The notes beneath the pieces are model-generated. The model made no database searches. It was not told the DNA's origin and saw only the letters and a program-made list of their open reading frames with translations. Shown piece after piece: positions 1-6,484 of a DNA stretch of 6,543 nucleotides. The position numbers and the translations under genes are program-made. Each line of letters opens with the position of its first letter. Position 1 is the stretch's first letter. The DNA comes from Coriobacteriaceae bacterium (lineage in GTDB: Bacteria > Actinomycetota > Coriobacteriia > Coriobacteriales > Eggerthellaceae), in assembly GCA_004555335.1 (NCBI GenBank), contig SFII01000078.1:1-6543 (forward strand), in the 5' to 3' direction.

Positions 1-933
1 ATCGGAAAGCCCCGCGAAGACGGCTTCCATGACGTTATGACGGTCATGCACGCGCTGTCCATGCATGACACGCTGCAGATGTGCCTGGTCGAATCCGGCG
101 AGCACGTGCAGATCATGGAAGAGAACGACCCCGCCCAGCCGCTGCGCCAGGCGATCGTGAAGGTGGAGGAAGGCCAGGGCCTGCAGGTGGTCGTGCGCAA
201 TCTGTGGTTCAACGCCATCGAGCCTATGGATATCCCGTCTGAAGACAACCTTGCATGCAAGGCGGTGCGCAACCTGGCCGAAGAGCTGGGCCGCACGCAG
301 GATGAGACCATCCGCATCGTGATCGAGAAGCATATCCCGTACCAGGCGGGCCTGGGCGGCGGTTCTTCCGACGCGGCGGCGGCTATCTTAGGTGCCGCCA
401 ACATGTGGGGCGTGCCGGCAGAAGACCCGGCCGTTGACCGTGCGGCCCGCAGGACGGGTGCCGATGTGAGCTTCTTCATCCACGGCGGCTGCGCCCTCAT
501 GACCGACCGTGGCGACTGCTTTGCGGGAAGCCTGCAGCCGCGGCGCGATTCGGTGGTCGTTGTCAAGCCGGAGGGCGGGGTGTCCACGGGTGCCGCCTAC
601 AGGCTGTTCGACGAAGCGCCCGACTACTTCACCCAAGGGGATTTCGATGCCATCAGGGCGGCCGGCCATGCCGAAGAGGTGCGTTTGGGCAACAACCTGC
701 AGAAGCCCGCGCAAAAGCTTCTGCCCATCATCTCCGATGCGGTGGAATTCGTGCGTGCCAGCGAAGGTGTGCGCGATGTCCTGCTGTGCGGAAGCGGGTC
801 GGCGGTGTTCGCTCCCTGCGAAAGCTACGAGGCCGCGCAGGCGCTGGCCGCCCGGGCTTCGCTGCAGGGTTACTGGGCGCGTGCGACCACGTTTTCCGGA
901 ATCCGCGCCGCGGTGATGCCTGCCCGCCGGTAG
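1..933 (+). CDS. ispE: 4-diphosphocytidyl-2-C-methyl-D-erythritol kinase, 5' end cut by window
   Basis: Cytoplasmic GHMP-family kinase of the MEP isoprenoid pathway. It phosphorylates the 2-hydroxyl of CDP-methylerythritol with ATP. The frame is open from base 1 and reads I-G-K-P-R-E-D-G-F-H before the first ATG at 37, which matches the conserved IspE segment just after the N-terminal PAKxNL motif. The ATG at 37 is therefore not the start: the real start lies outside the window, probably 15-20 codons upstream, together with the catalytic-lysine motif. The GHMP ATP-binding loop GLGGGSSDAAAA is at 349-384. The second conserved block, TGADVSFFIHGG with its catalytic Asp, follows at about 454-489. 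The C-terminal glycine motif GSGSAVFA is near 790-813. The roughly 310 visible residues fit a normal IspE. The stop is TAG at 931-933, followed by a terminator. The family assignment is firm; the start cannot be seen. Confidence 0.95.
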   Translation: MGKPREDGFHDVMTVMHALSMHDTLQMCLVESGEHVQIMEENDPAQPLRQAIVKVEEGQGLQVVVRNLWFNAIEPMDIPSEDNLACKAVRNLAEELGRTQDETIRIVIEKHIPYQAGLGGGSSDAAAAILGAANMWGVPAEDPAVDRAARRTGADVSFFIHGGCALMTDRGDCFAGSLQPRRDSVVVVKPEGGVSTGAAYRLFDEAPDYFTQGDFDAIRAAGHAEEVRLGNNLQKPAQKLLPIISDAVEFVRASEGVRDVLLCGSGSAVFAPCESYEAAQALAARASLQGYWARATTFSGIRAAVMPARR

Positions 934-983
934 CGGGAAGGCTCCTGATTGGAGCAGATCGAAGCAGAATATCCGAAAGCAGA

Positions 984-1009
984 GCGCCTGCCATCCGGCA
1001 GGCGCTTTT
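984..1009 (+). terminator. Rho-independent terminator of ispE
   Basis: A perfect 9-bp G/C-rich stem, GCGCCTGCC (984-992) with GGCAGGCGC (997-1005), closes a 4-base loop and is followed by TTTT at 1006-1009. It begins about 50 bases after the ispE stop on the same strand. It separates ispE from the convergent tRNA gene. Confidence 0.85.
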
Positions 1010-1045
1010 CGCTTCCCCGATTCGGGGCGCAGCTGCGCATGGAAA

Positions 1046-1072
1046 ATGAAAAAGCCCCGGTGAAGGGGCTTT
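1046..1072 (-). terminator. Rho-independent terminator of tRNA-Ser (minus strand)
   Basis: The arms AAAGCCCC (1051-1058) and GGGGCTTT (1065-1072) pair perfectly around a 6-base loop. Read on the minus strand, the hairpin runs into a T-rich tract (TTTTTCATTTTC, the complement of about 1042-1053). It starts 10 bases past the encoded CCA of the tRNA. The plus strand has only three T residues after the stem, so it is at best a weak terminator in that direction. Confidence 0.8.
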
Positions 1073-1081
1073 GGATTCAAG

Positions 1082-1172
1082 TGGCGGAGAGCTGGGGATT
1101 CGAACCCCAGATACGCTTTTGGCGTATACTCGCTTAGCAGGCGAGCACCTTCGGCCTCTCGGTCAGCTCTCC
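1082..1172 (-). tRNA. tRNA-Ser(GCU), reads AGC/AGU
   Basis: A complete class II tRNA of 91 nt including an encoded 3' CCA (complement of 1082-1084). The acceptor arms GGAGAGC (1172-1166) and GCTCTCC (1092-1086) pair perfectly, with G as discriminator. The anticodon stem CTCGC/GCGAG encloses the loop CTGCTAA, with anticodon GCT at 1138-1136. The long variable arm (ATACGC/GCGTAT stem) is diagnostic of serine, leucine or bacterial tyrosine tRNAs, and the anticodon settles serine. The T arm TGGGG-TTCGAAT-CCCCA is canonical. It is transcribed alone, convergent with ispE and divergent from the DUF2207 gene, with a promoter and terminator of its own. Confidence 0.97.
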
Positions 1173-1201
1173 GCGTATGCGTCATCGAAACGCGTCTATG
1201 C

Positions 1202-1230
1202 ATATTAACGCTAAACTACGGAACTTGCAA
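1202..1230 (-). promoter_or_regulatory. Sigma-70-type promoter of tRNA-Ser
   Basis: On the minus strand, TTGCAA (1230-1225) and TAATAT (1207-1202) are separated by exactly 17 bases, close to the consensus TTGACA/TATAAT. Transcription would start near 1195, leaving a leader of about 20 bases before the mature tRNA 5' end at 1172. The -35 overlaps the ribosome binding site of the divergent DUF2207 gene. I found no comparably good plus-strand promoter for that gene in this gap. Confidence 0.7.
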
Positions 1231-1234
1231 GGAG
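1229..1234 (+). promoter_or_regulatory. Ribosome binding site fixing the GTG start of the DUF2207 gene
   Basis: AAGGAG lies 7 bases before the GTG at 1242. It supports GTG, rather than a later ATG, as the start, because this start also places a complete signal peptide at the N terminus. Confidence 0.75.
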
Positions 1235-1241
1235 TCAAATC

Positions 1242-3536
1242 GTGCAATACACAAGGCGGGCGAACTGCGGGATAATCGGCGCATTTGCAGGGCGAAACAG
1301 CCTGCGATCCGTGCTGCCCCCTGTGTTGTTCCTGCTGTTCGCGATCGCCTTTGCCTGCATGTTCGCGCCCGCTCCCGCCTTTGCGGACAGCAACCCGGAT
1401 TCCGGCGAGTACAGCATCGAGCGCGTGACCATTTCGTCGAACGTGCAGACCGACGGTTCCCTGCATGTGGTGGAGCAGCGCGTAATCCGCTTCGAGGAAA
1501 ACCATGCCAACCTGTGCTGGTGGCAGGACCTTCCCGGTGGCGATTCCGTGGAATACCTGACCGGCATCTCCGTGGCGCAGATGGGTTCTGTCGACCAGCA
1601 GGAGCTGAACCTGGTCCCGCTTGAATATGCGGAATACGACCCGCAGTGGCGCGAAGGCGAAGTGCCTGCCAAGGACGTGTACTCCTTCGACGAAGAGCAT
1701 GGGCGCACCTATGCCTTCTTCGATGTGACCGGCGAATACGTGCTGCTGCAGAGCGAATACGACATCGTGGGCGCCGTGCAGCTGTACAAGGACTGCGCCG
1801 AGCTGCGCTGGAAGTTCGTCGCGGCGGGCCAGTGGTCTTCCGCGTCCCAAAACGTCACCTGCACGGTGAGCCTGCCCGTCCCCGCCGATGCGCAGCCCGT
1901 CGCGGGCAAGGATGTGTATGGCTGGAGCCATGGCCCCGAAGGCGGTGGCCTCAGCTTCGATGCGGGCGTTAATTCGGTGACTGCGTGGGAAGAGGTTGTG
2001 CCTTCCGATGAATACACGGAAATCCGCATCCTCATGCCCGCCGAGTGGATCAGCAACGCCACGCCCGAAGTGGCGTCGAAGCATGCAGGGTCGCTTCGCA
2101 GGGACAAGGTGCTGCAGGAAGAGCTGGAATGGGTGGACCAGCAGGCGTATCGCCGTTTGAGCGAGCTTTCCGCATTCATCGTGTTCGCAATCCTGTCCCT
2201 CTTGCTCACGGTCTTTTCGGTGCTGATGTACGTGCTGTTCGGGCGCGTGCGCAAGGTGAAGAGGGAAGCCGATGTCCCGCTTCTGGGCTTTGCCGAAGAC
2301 CTGGACGCTCCCGTTATCAGCCGTCTGTGGCACTGGAACCGCGCCCTGCCGCAGGATTTCGCCGCCTGCGTGATGGGTTTGGTGGAAAAGGGTGCCGTGC
2401 GCGTTGGATGGAAGCGCTTCGAGGGAGGTCTGCCCGAAGCCGGTGAAGGCGGCAAGGGGGCGCTGGGGCGTCTGGCTGCAGAAGACCCCGCCCGCTCCGA
2501 CGATCCTAAGGTGCTCGCAAAGGTCGCACAGGATACTGTTGCCCAGGCGGGCGAGGACTTGTGCTACCTGGAGGAAACGGGCGATGTTGCCCGCGGCGAC
2601 CTGGACGACCTGGAGCGCATGGCGATGGGCATCATCTTCGATTCCGTGGGTGCCGGCAATCGCTGCGTATGGATAGATGATATCGCCTGCGGCGGAAGCG
2701 CGAAGGTAGAGCCGCTTTCATATAGCTTCGACAACTGGCACCTGAAGCTTTCCGGAAAGGTTGCACGGGCGGGTCTTTTCGAAAGCCGCGGTTTGTTCTG
2801 GCAGCGCATGCTGGTGCTGGCGGCGGTTGCCTACCTGGTCGTTGCCGTGGCGGTCTCCTTTGCCCTGAACAGCTTCTGGCCGGCGCTTCTGGCGCTCGCC
2901 TGCGTCATCGCCGTGGTGGCTATCGCAAACCAGCTGGGACGCCGCAGCAGGTACGGGTCGCAGGTCTATGCGGCGTGCCAGCGCCTGCGCGCCGCGCTTA
3001 CGGCCGACGCCCAGGCGGCGGGCGGCGATTCCGATGGGGTGGCTGCGCCTGGAGAGGGCGCGCGCCCTGATGGGGACGCCGAGCCCGCGGCGGATGCCGA
3101 AGCGTCCCAGGCTCAGCAGGACTCGGATGCCGAAGCGCCTGCCGAATCGGGGGAATCCGCTAGCGCCGCAGATGGGAAGGTTGGCAAGGCCCAGCTCGAT
3201 GCGCTTTCCGCTGGCGAATGGGCACGGCTTCTGACCTGCGCCTATGCAGTGGATGCGCGCAAGGCGGTGGTGTCTGCCGTAGAGCGCCGATTGGCGGATA
3301 GGGAAGACGGCAGCCCCGGCTGCACCCTTGCTGCAGATGGTGCGCTGCACTGGGATGCCCGACTGCGTGCGATGCTTGATGCCTGCCTGCCCCACGGCGA
3401 ATGCCTGCCTGCATGCGAGCAGGTGGCGCTTGCCGTGGAACAGGTCTACCGCAGCGCCTCGTGGAGGAAGCAGCGCAAGCGCGCCAAGGCGGCCAAGGGC
3501 GGTTTCTTCAACTTGCGTAGGGGTTCGCGCCGCTAG
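1242..3536 (+). CDS. DUF2207-family exported membrane protein
   Basis: 764 residues, start GTG. A signal peptide has a basic start, a hydrophobic core at about residues 24-42 and a likely cleavage site A46-F47-A48|D49. The extracytoplasmic part (about 49-305) carries DUF2207 hallmarks: an opening strand of the type I-x-V-x-G-S-L-x-V-x-E, then Y-D-I-V...A-E-L-R-W-K-F, and a W-S-H-G-P block. A membrane helix follows at about 307-333. Next come a cytoplasmic region (about 334-520) resembling the family's winged-helix-like repeats and a pair of membrane helices at about 523-563. After these is an Ala/Glu/Asp/Ser-rich stretch (about 588-642), probably disordered, then a small folded region and a very basic tail (KQRKRAKAAKGG). 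The biochemical function of the family is unknown. It is membrane-anchored with its large N-terminal domain outside. The next gene starts 50 bases downstream with no terminator between, so read-through is possible. Confidence 0.85.
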   Translation: MQYTRRANCGIIGAFAGRNSLRSVLPPVLFLLFAIAFACMFAPAPAFADSNPDSGEYSIERVTISSNVQTDGSLHVVEQRVIRFEENHANLCWWQDLPGGDSVEYLTGISVAQMGSVDQQELNLVPLEYAEYDPQWREGEVPAKDVYSFDEEHGRTYAFFDVTGEYVLLQSEYDIVGAVQLYKDCAELRWKFVAAGQWSSASQNVTCTVSLPVPADAQPVAGKDVYGWSHGPEGGGLSFDAGVNSVTAWEEVVPSDEYTEIRILMPAEWISNATPEVASKHAGSLRRDKVLQEELEWVDQQAYRRLSELSAFIVFAILSLLLTVFSVLMYVLFGRVRKVKREADVPLLGFAEDLDAPVISRLWHWNRALPQDFAACVMGLVEKGAVRVGWKRFEGGLPEAGEGGKGALGRLAAEDPARSDDPKVLAKVAQDTVAQAGEDLCYLEETGDVARGDLDDLERMAMGIIFDSVGAGNRCVWIDDIACGGSAKVEPLSYSFDNWHLKLSGKVARAGLFESRGLFWQRMLVLAAVAYLVVAVAVSFALNSFWPALLALACVIAVVAIANQLGRRSRYGSQVYAACQRLRAALTADAQAAGGDSDGVAAPGEGARPDGDAEPAADAEASQAQQDSDAEAPAESGESASAADGKVGKAQLDALSAGEWARLLTCAYAVDARKAVVSAVERRLADREDGSPGCTLAADGALHWDARLRAMLDACLPHGECLPACEQVALAVEQVYRSASWRKQRKRAKAAKGGFFNLRRGSRR

Positions 3537-3539
3537 GCT

Positions 3540-3548
3540 TGATATAGT
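3540..3548 (+). promoter_or_regulatory. Candidate extended -10 promoter for the kinase gene
   Basis: T-G-A-TATAGT matches the extended -10 form TGnTATAAT with one mismatch in the hexamer. No convincing -35 is seen 16-18 bases upstream, as is common for extended -10 promoters. Transcription would start near 3555, inside the palindrome described next, giving a leader of about 30 bases. Confidence 0.4.
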
Positions 3549-3563
3549 TTCCCAGGTGGGAAA
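3548..3563. promoter_or_regulatory. 16-bp palindrome, candidate operator
   Basis: TTTCCCA-GG-TGGGAAA has 7-bp arms, perfect around a two-base centre. It begins at the last base of the candidate -10 element and covers the predicted transcription start. That is where a dimeric repressor would block initiation. No T-run follows, so it is not an intrinsic terminator. The cognate regulator is unknown. Confidence 0.4.
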
Positions 3564-3586
3564 ACGAAATCTGAAAGGGAGAGCGA

Positions 3587-4102
3587 ATGGCGAAGAAAAG
3601 CAACATCGTGCTCATCGGCATGCCCGGCGCGGGCAAATCCACCCTGGGCGTGGTCTTGGCGAAGATCCTGGGAATGGACTTTGTGGATGGGGACATCCTG
3701 ATCCAGAACCAGGTGGGCAATACCCTGCAGAAGATCATCGACGCCCAGGGCGTAGACGGCTTCCTGCAGGTGGAAAACGACGTGCTGGCAGCGGTGGATG
3801 TGCAGAACACGGTCATCTCCACCGGCGGTTCGGCCATCTACTCCGACGAGGCGATGAGGCATCTGACCGAAATCGGCACCGTGGTGTATCTGGATGTGTC
3901 CCTGGAAGAGCTCCGCAGCCGTTTGGGCAGCCTGCACGAACGCGGCGTCGTCATGCGCAAGGGTGTGAGCATGAGCCTGGACGAGATCTTCGAAGAGCGC
4001 GGTCCCTTGTACCGCAAGTATGCCGAAGTCACCTTGCAGACCGACGGCCTGACCGTGCGCGAGGCAACCCGCAAGCTGGTCGACGCCCTTTCGGTGATGT
4101 AA
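3587..4102 (+). CDS. Shikimate kinase-family P-loop kinase, substrate uncertain
   Basis: 171 residues, the usual AroK size, starting at ATG with AAAGGGAG (3574-3581) just upstream. The Walker A loop is G11-M-P-G-A-G-K-S-T19. The F-V-D34-G-D36 block, the T-G-G at 79-81, the V-V-Y-L-D strand (99-103) and E-R138-G-P-L-Y align along the whole length with AroK. In AroK the reaction is ATP-dependent phosphorylation of shikimate at the 3-hydroxyl. Two canonical shikimate contacts are altered. The F-R-x-x-E motif, whose Arg is R58 in M. tuberculosis AroK, reads F59-L-Q-V-E63, and the G-G-G motif reads G80-G-S82. R138 and the acidic D34/D36 pair remain. Automated annotation would say shikimate kinase. 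I infer a variant clade that may phosphorylate another hydroxyl substrate. No other aromatic-pathway gene is visible nearby. A strong terminator follows. Confidence 0.8.
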   Translation: MAKKSNIVLIGMPGAGKSTLGVVLAKILGMDFVDGDILIQNQVGNTLQKIIDAQGVDGFLQVENDVLAAVDVQNTVISTGGSAIYSDEAMRHLTEIGTVVYLDVSLEELRSRLGSLHERGVVMRKGVSMSLDEIFEERGPLYRKYAEVTLQTDGLTVREATRKLVDALSVM

Positions 4103-4150
4103 GGGGAATTGCATTTACTTACGCCCTGTAGGCTGCTTTAACGAAAATCG

Positions 4151-4188
4151 AGACTCCGATGGGAAGCGCGCTCCCATCGGGGCTTTTT
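4151..4188 (+). terminator. Strong rho-independent terminator after the kinase gene
   Basis: CCGATGGGA (4156-4164) and TCCCATCGG (4172-4180) form a perfect 9-bp stem around a 7-base loop. GGC and then TTTTT (4184-4188) follow. It ends the DUF2207/kinase transcription and isolates the restriction-modification locus downstream. Confidence 0.9.
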
Positions 4189-4225
4189 ACGGCTTATGCA
4201 AGCCATCCGGTTGCTGGCGTTTATG

Positions 4226-4254
4226 CTGACCGGGCAGCTGTTCTCGCGTACAAT
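4226..4254 (+). promoter_or_regulatory. Candidate promoter of hsdM-hsdS
   Basis: CTGACC (4226-4231) resembles TTGACA. It is followed after 17 bases by TACAAT (4249-4254), one base from TATAAT. Transcription would begin near 4261, about 28 bases before the hsdM ATG at 4289. The position, downstream of a strong terminator and just before the gene, supports it. Confidence 0.6.
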
Positions 4255-4288
4255 CAAGGGGTTGTATCCGCTGCAGAATGGAGCCCCC

Positions 4289-6028
4289 ATGTCCGATACC
4301 CTGAACAAGTCCGCTATGATCTGGGCCGTTGCAGAATTGCTGCGCGGTGATTACAAGCAGCACGAATACGGCGATATCATCCTGCCCTTCACGGTGCTGC
4401 GGCGCTTGGACTGCGTGCTGGCTCCCACCAAGCAGGCGGTGTTGGAAGCGCATAAGAAGTTCGCCGGAACCGCGTTGGAGGAAAAGTTCCTCACCAATGC
4501 CAGCGGACTGGGTTTTTACAACCTTTCCCTGTTCGACATGGAAAAGCTGCTGAACGATCCCGACCATATCGCATCCAACCTGAACGATTACTGGGGCAAG
4601 TTCTCTGCGGATGCCTTGGATATCTTCGAGAACTTCAAGTTCGGCACCATCGTGAGCGAGCTGGACGACAAGAACCTGCTGTTTTTAATCGTGCAGGAGT
4701 TCTGCAAGGTGGACTTGCGGCCCGAAGTAGTACCCAATGCCGAAATGGGCGACATCTACGAAGAGCTGCTGCGCAAGTTCTCCGAAATGTCCAATGAGAC
4801 CGCTGGTGAGCACTTCAGCCCGCGCGACGGCTTGAAGCTGGCCGTGGACCTGGTCACTGCCGCGGCGGAAGAGGACCTGTGCACCCCGGGACGCATCATC
4901 ACCTGCTGCGACCCCTGCTGCGGCACGGGCGGCGCGCTTTCCGTGTTCGAAGACCGGGTGCACGAATATAATCCCGCAGCGGATGTGCGCGTGTACGGCC
5001 AGGAACTGAACGAGGCCACTTACGCCATGTGCAAGGCGGATATTCTGATCAAGGGCGGCGACGCCGGATCCATCGCGCAGGGAAACACCCTGGTCCCTAC
5101 TGACAATACGGTTTCCAAGGCGCGCGGATGGGCCTTTGGGGACCGCACCTTCGCCTACCAGGTTTCCAATCCCCCGTATGGCGTGGATTGGAAGAAGGTG
5201 AAGAAGGAAGTGGAGCTGGAAGCGGGCGTGCCCGGCAAGCGCTTCGAAGCGGGCGCACCCAGGGTTTCTGATGGGCAGCTGCTGTTTCTGCAGCACATGA
5301 TCCATTCCATGAGGCCGCGCAGCGAAGGCGGCGGGCGCATCGCCGTGTTCATGAACGGCAGCCCCCTGTTCACGGGCGGTGCCGGCAGCGGCGAGAGCAA
5401 TATCCGCAGGTGGGTGCTGGAAAACGACTATCTGGAAGGCATCGTGGCAATGCCCACGGACTTCTTCTTCAACACGGGCATCGCGACTTACATCTGGGTG
5501 CTTTCCAACAACAAGCCCGCGCATCGCAGGCACAAGGTGCAGCTGCTGGACGCCAGCGGCTTGGGAACCAAGATGCGCAAGAGCCTGGGCAGCAAGCGCA
5601 AGGAGCTTTCCGACCAGGCCATTGCCGATATCGTGCGCGAGTGGACCGACTTCGTGCCTACCGAGACCTGCAAGATCTTCGATACCGCCGACTTCGGCTA
5701 TACCACGGTGACGGTGGAGCGCCCGCTTTTGGACGAGCAGGGCAATCCCGTGACCGATAAGAAGGGCAGGCCCAAGCCCGACAGCAGCAAGCGCGATACC
5801 GAAAACGTGCCGCTTTCCCAGGATATCGACGAATACTTCCAGCGCGAGGTGCTGCCCTATGCGCCCGATGCCTGGATGGACCGCAAGAAGGACAAGGTGG
5901 GATACGAAATCCCCTTCACCCGCTACTTCTATAAGTACACCCCGCTGCGCCCCAGTGCGGAAATCCTTGCGGAACTGGAGCAGGTGGAAGCCTCCATCGC
6001 CGAGAAGCTCGCGAAGGCCAGGGGCTAG
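4289..6028 (+). CDS. hsdM: Type I restriction-modification system, DNA N6-adenine methyltransferase subunit
   Basis: 579 residues, full length for HsdM. It transfers methyl groups from S-adenosylmethionine to adenine at sites chosen by HsdS, in an M2S complex, with HsdR added for cleavage. The frame is open further upstream (possible ATG at 4196). ATG 4289 is chosen because the predicted promoter and GGAG (4280-4283) precede it and because MSDTLNKSAMIWAVAELLRG is a typical HsdM start. The N-terminal helical HsdM_N domain covers about residues 5-140. The A-G-E-H-F-S-P-R block is near 171-178. The SAM-binding motif D208-P-C-C-G-T-G-G215 and catalytic N294-P-P-Y297 are intact. The C terminus ends in a charged helix (E-L-E-Q-V-E-A-S-I-A-E-K-L) of the kind that contacts HsdS. 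No frameshift or missing catalytic residue is seen, so the methyltransferase itself looks functional. hsdS starts two bases after its stop. Confidence 0.95.
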   Translation: MSDTLNKSAMIWAVAELLRGDYKQHEYGDIILPFTVLRRLDCVLAPTKQAVLEAHKKFAGTALEEKFLTNASGLGFYNLSLFDMEKLLNDPDHIASNLNDYWGKFSADALDIFENFKFGTIVSELDDKNLLFLIVQEFCKVDLRPEVVPNAEMGDIYEELLRKFSEMSNETAGEHFSPRDGLKLAVDLVTAAAEEDLCTPGRIITCCDPCCGTGGALSVFEDRVHEYNPAADVRVYGQELNEATYAMCKADILIKGGDAGSIAQGNTLVPTDNTVSKARGWAFGDRTFAYQVSNPPYGVDWKKVKKEVELEAGVPGKRFEAGAPRVSDGQLLFLQHMIHSMRPRSEGGGRIAVFMNGSPLFTGGAGSGESNIRRWVLENDYLEGIVAMPTDFFFNTGIATYIWVLSNNKPAHRRHKVQLLDASGLGTKMRKSLGSKRKELSDQAIADIVREWTDFVPTETCKIFDTADFGYTTVTVERPLLDEQGNPVTDKKGRPKPDSSKRDTENVPLSQDIDEYFQREVLPYAPDAWMDRKKDKVGYEIPFTRYFYKYTPLRPSAEILAELEQVEASIAEKLAKARG

Positions 6029-6030
6029 CC
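6020..6030 (+). repeat. 11-bp direct repeat, copy 1, at the hsdM/hsdS boundary
   Basis: AGGGGCTAGCC spans the hsdM stop codon. An identical copy lies at 6474-6484, so the two bracket the hsdS fragment in the same orientation, 454 bp apart. Repeats this short arise by chance in a window of this size, so only the position makes it notable. Confidence 0.3.
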
Positions 6031-6462
6031 GTGCAGCGCTACGGGGCGTACAGGGACTCCGGCATCGAGTGGATCGGCGAGATTCCCGAGGGATGGGAGC
6101 TGCTGCGAATGAAGCGCATCGGCTCCTTCGCAAAGGGGACGGGGATCAAGAAGGATGAGGTTCTCCTGGAAGGCATGCCGTGCGTCAGATACGGCGAGCT
6201 CTACACCACGTACGAGCACTGCATAGCGGACCCGGCCTCTTTCGTGTCCGACGACCTCTTCTCCCGCTCCACCCGCTTGCATAACGGCGAGGTGGTTTTC
6301 GCCCTGACCGGGGAGAACGAAGAGGACATCGGGAGATGCGTCGTGAATCTTTCGAGCGAAGCGCTCGCGGTTGGCGGCGACACGCTCGCTTTCACCGGCC
6401 ATCGGCAGGATGGGCGCTTTATCGCCTATTCGTGCAATTCGAAATATTTGAGGCTTCGGTAG
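6031..6462 (+). pseudogene. hsdS: Type I restriction-modification specificity subunit, truncated in TRD1
   Basis: HsdS binds DNA through two target-recognition domains (TRDs) separated by long helices and gives the M and R subunits their site. Complete proteins are about 400 residues. Here only 143 are encoded before TAG at 6460-6462. The GTG start lies two bases after hsdM, with AGGGG inside the end of hsdM as ribosome binding site. The opening D-S-G-I-E-W-I-G-E-I-P-E-G-W-E is a classic HsdS N terminus. It leads into TRD1 with the I-P-C-V-R-Y-G-E-L-Y-type block (here M-P-C-V-R-Y-G-E-L-Y), E-D-I-G-R-C-V and F-I-A-Y-x-x-N-S-K-Y. The sequence then stops, with no central helix and no TRD2. All three plus-strand frames close by 6487, so a simple single-base slip does not restore it within view. 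It may be a broken gene or one half of a rearranging hsdS set. Confidence 0.85.
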
Positions 6463-6473
6463 TTTGTGTGACA

Positions 6474-6484
6474 AGGGGCTAGCC
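6474..6484 (+). repeat. 11-bp direct repeat, copy 2, just beyond the hsdS stop
   Basis: AGGGGCTAGCC is identical to 6020-6030. Here it is followed by TAGGC, producing two overlapping palindromes, GGCTAGCC (6477-6484) and GCCTAGGC (6482-6489). The copy touches the stop codon of the minus-strand frame that enters from the right edge. Confidence 0.3.

Noticed and set aside
1082..1172. tRNA-Ser as an integration site for a mobile element
   Set aside because: There is no integrase and no repeated copy of the tRNA 3' end in the window, and both flanks are ordinary chromosomal genes.
388..1203. 271-codon minus-strand open frame over ispE, the terminators and the tRNA
   Set aside because: It runs antisense through ispE and then straight through a complete tRNA gene and its terminator. 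It shows no recognisable domain and is explained by high G+C content.
1182..2333. 383-codon minus-strand open frame opposite the DUF2207 gene
   Set aside because: Its composition is His/Arg/Gly/Pro-rich as expected of an antisense shadow. The plus-strand frame has a signal peptide, membrane helices and family motifs.
3548..3563. Palindrome read as a terminator after the DUF2207 gene
   Set aside because: The central loop is too tight for a good RNA hairpin and A-rich sequence, not a T-run, follows it. An operator is more plausible.
3328..4131. 267-codon plus-strand frame spanning the DUF2207 end and the kinase gene
   Set aside because: It is out of frame with both well-supported genes and covers the promoter gap. 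Its Arg-rich composition is typical of a shifted frame.
4685..6133. 482-codon minus-strand open frame opposite hsdM
   Set aside because: hsdM has intact catalytic motifs on the plus strand. The minus frame shows no domain and crosses the hsdM/hsdS boundary without reason.
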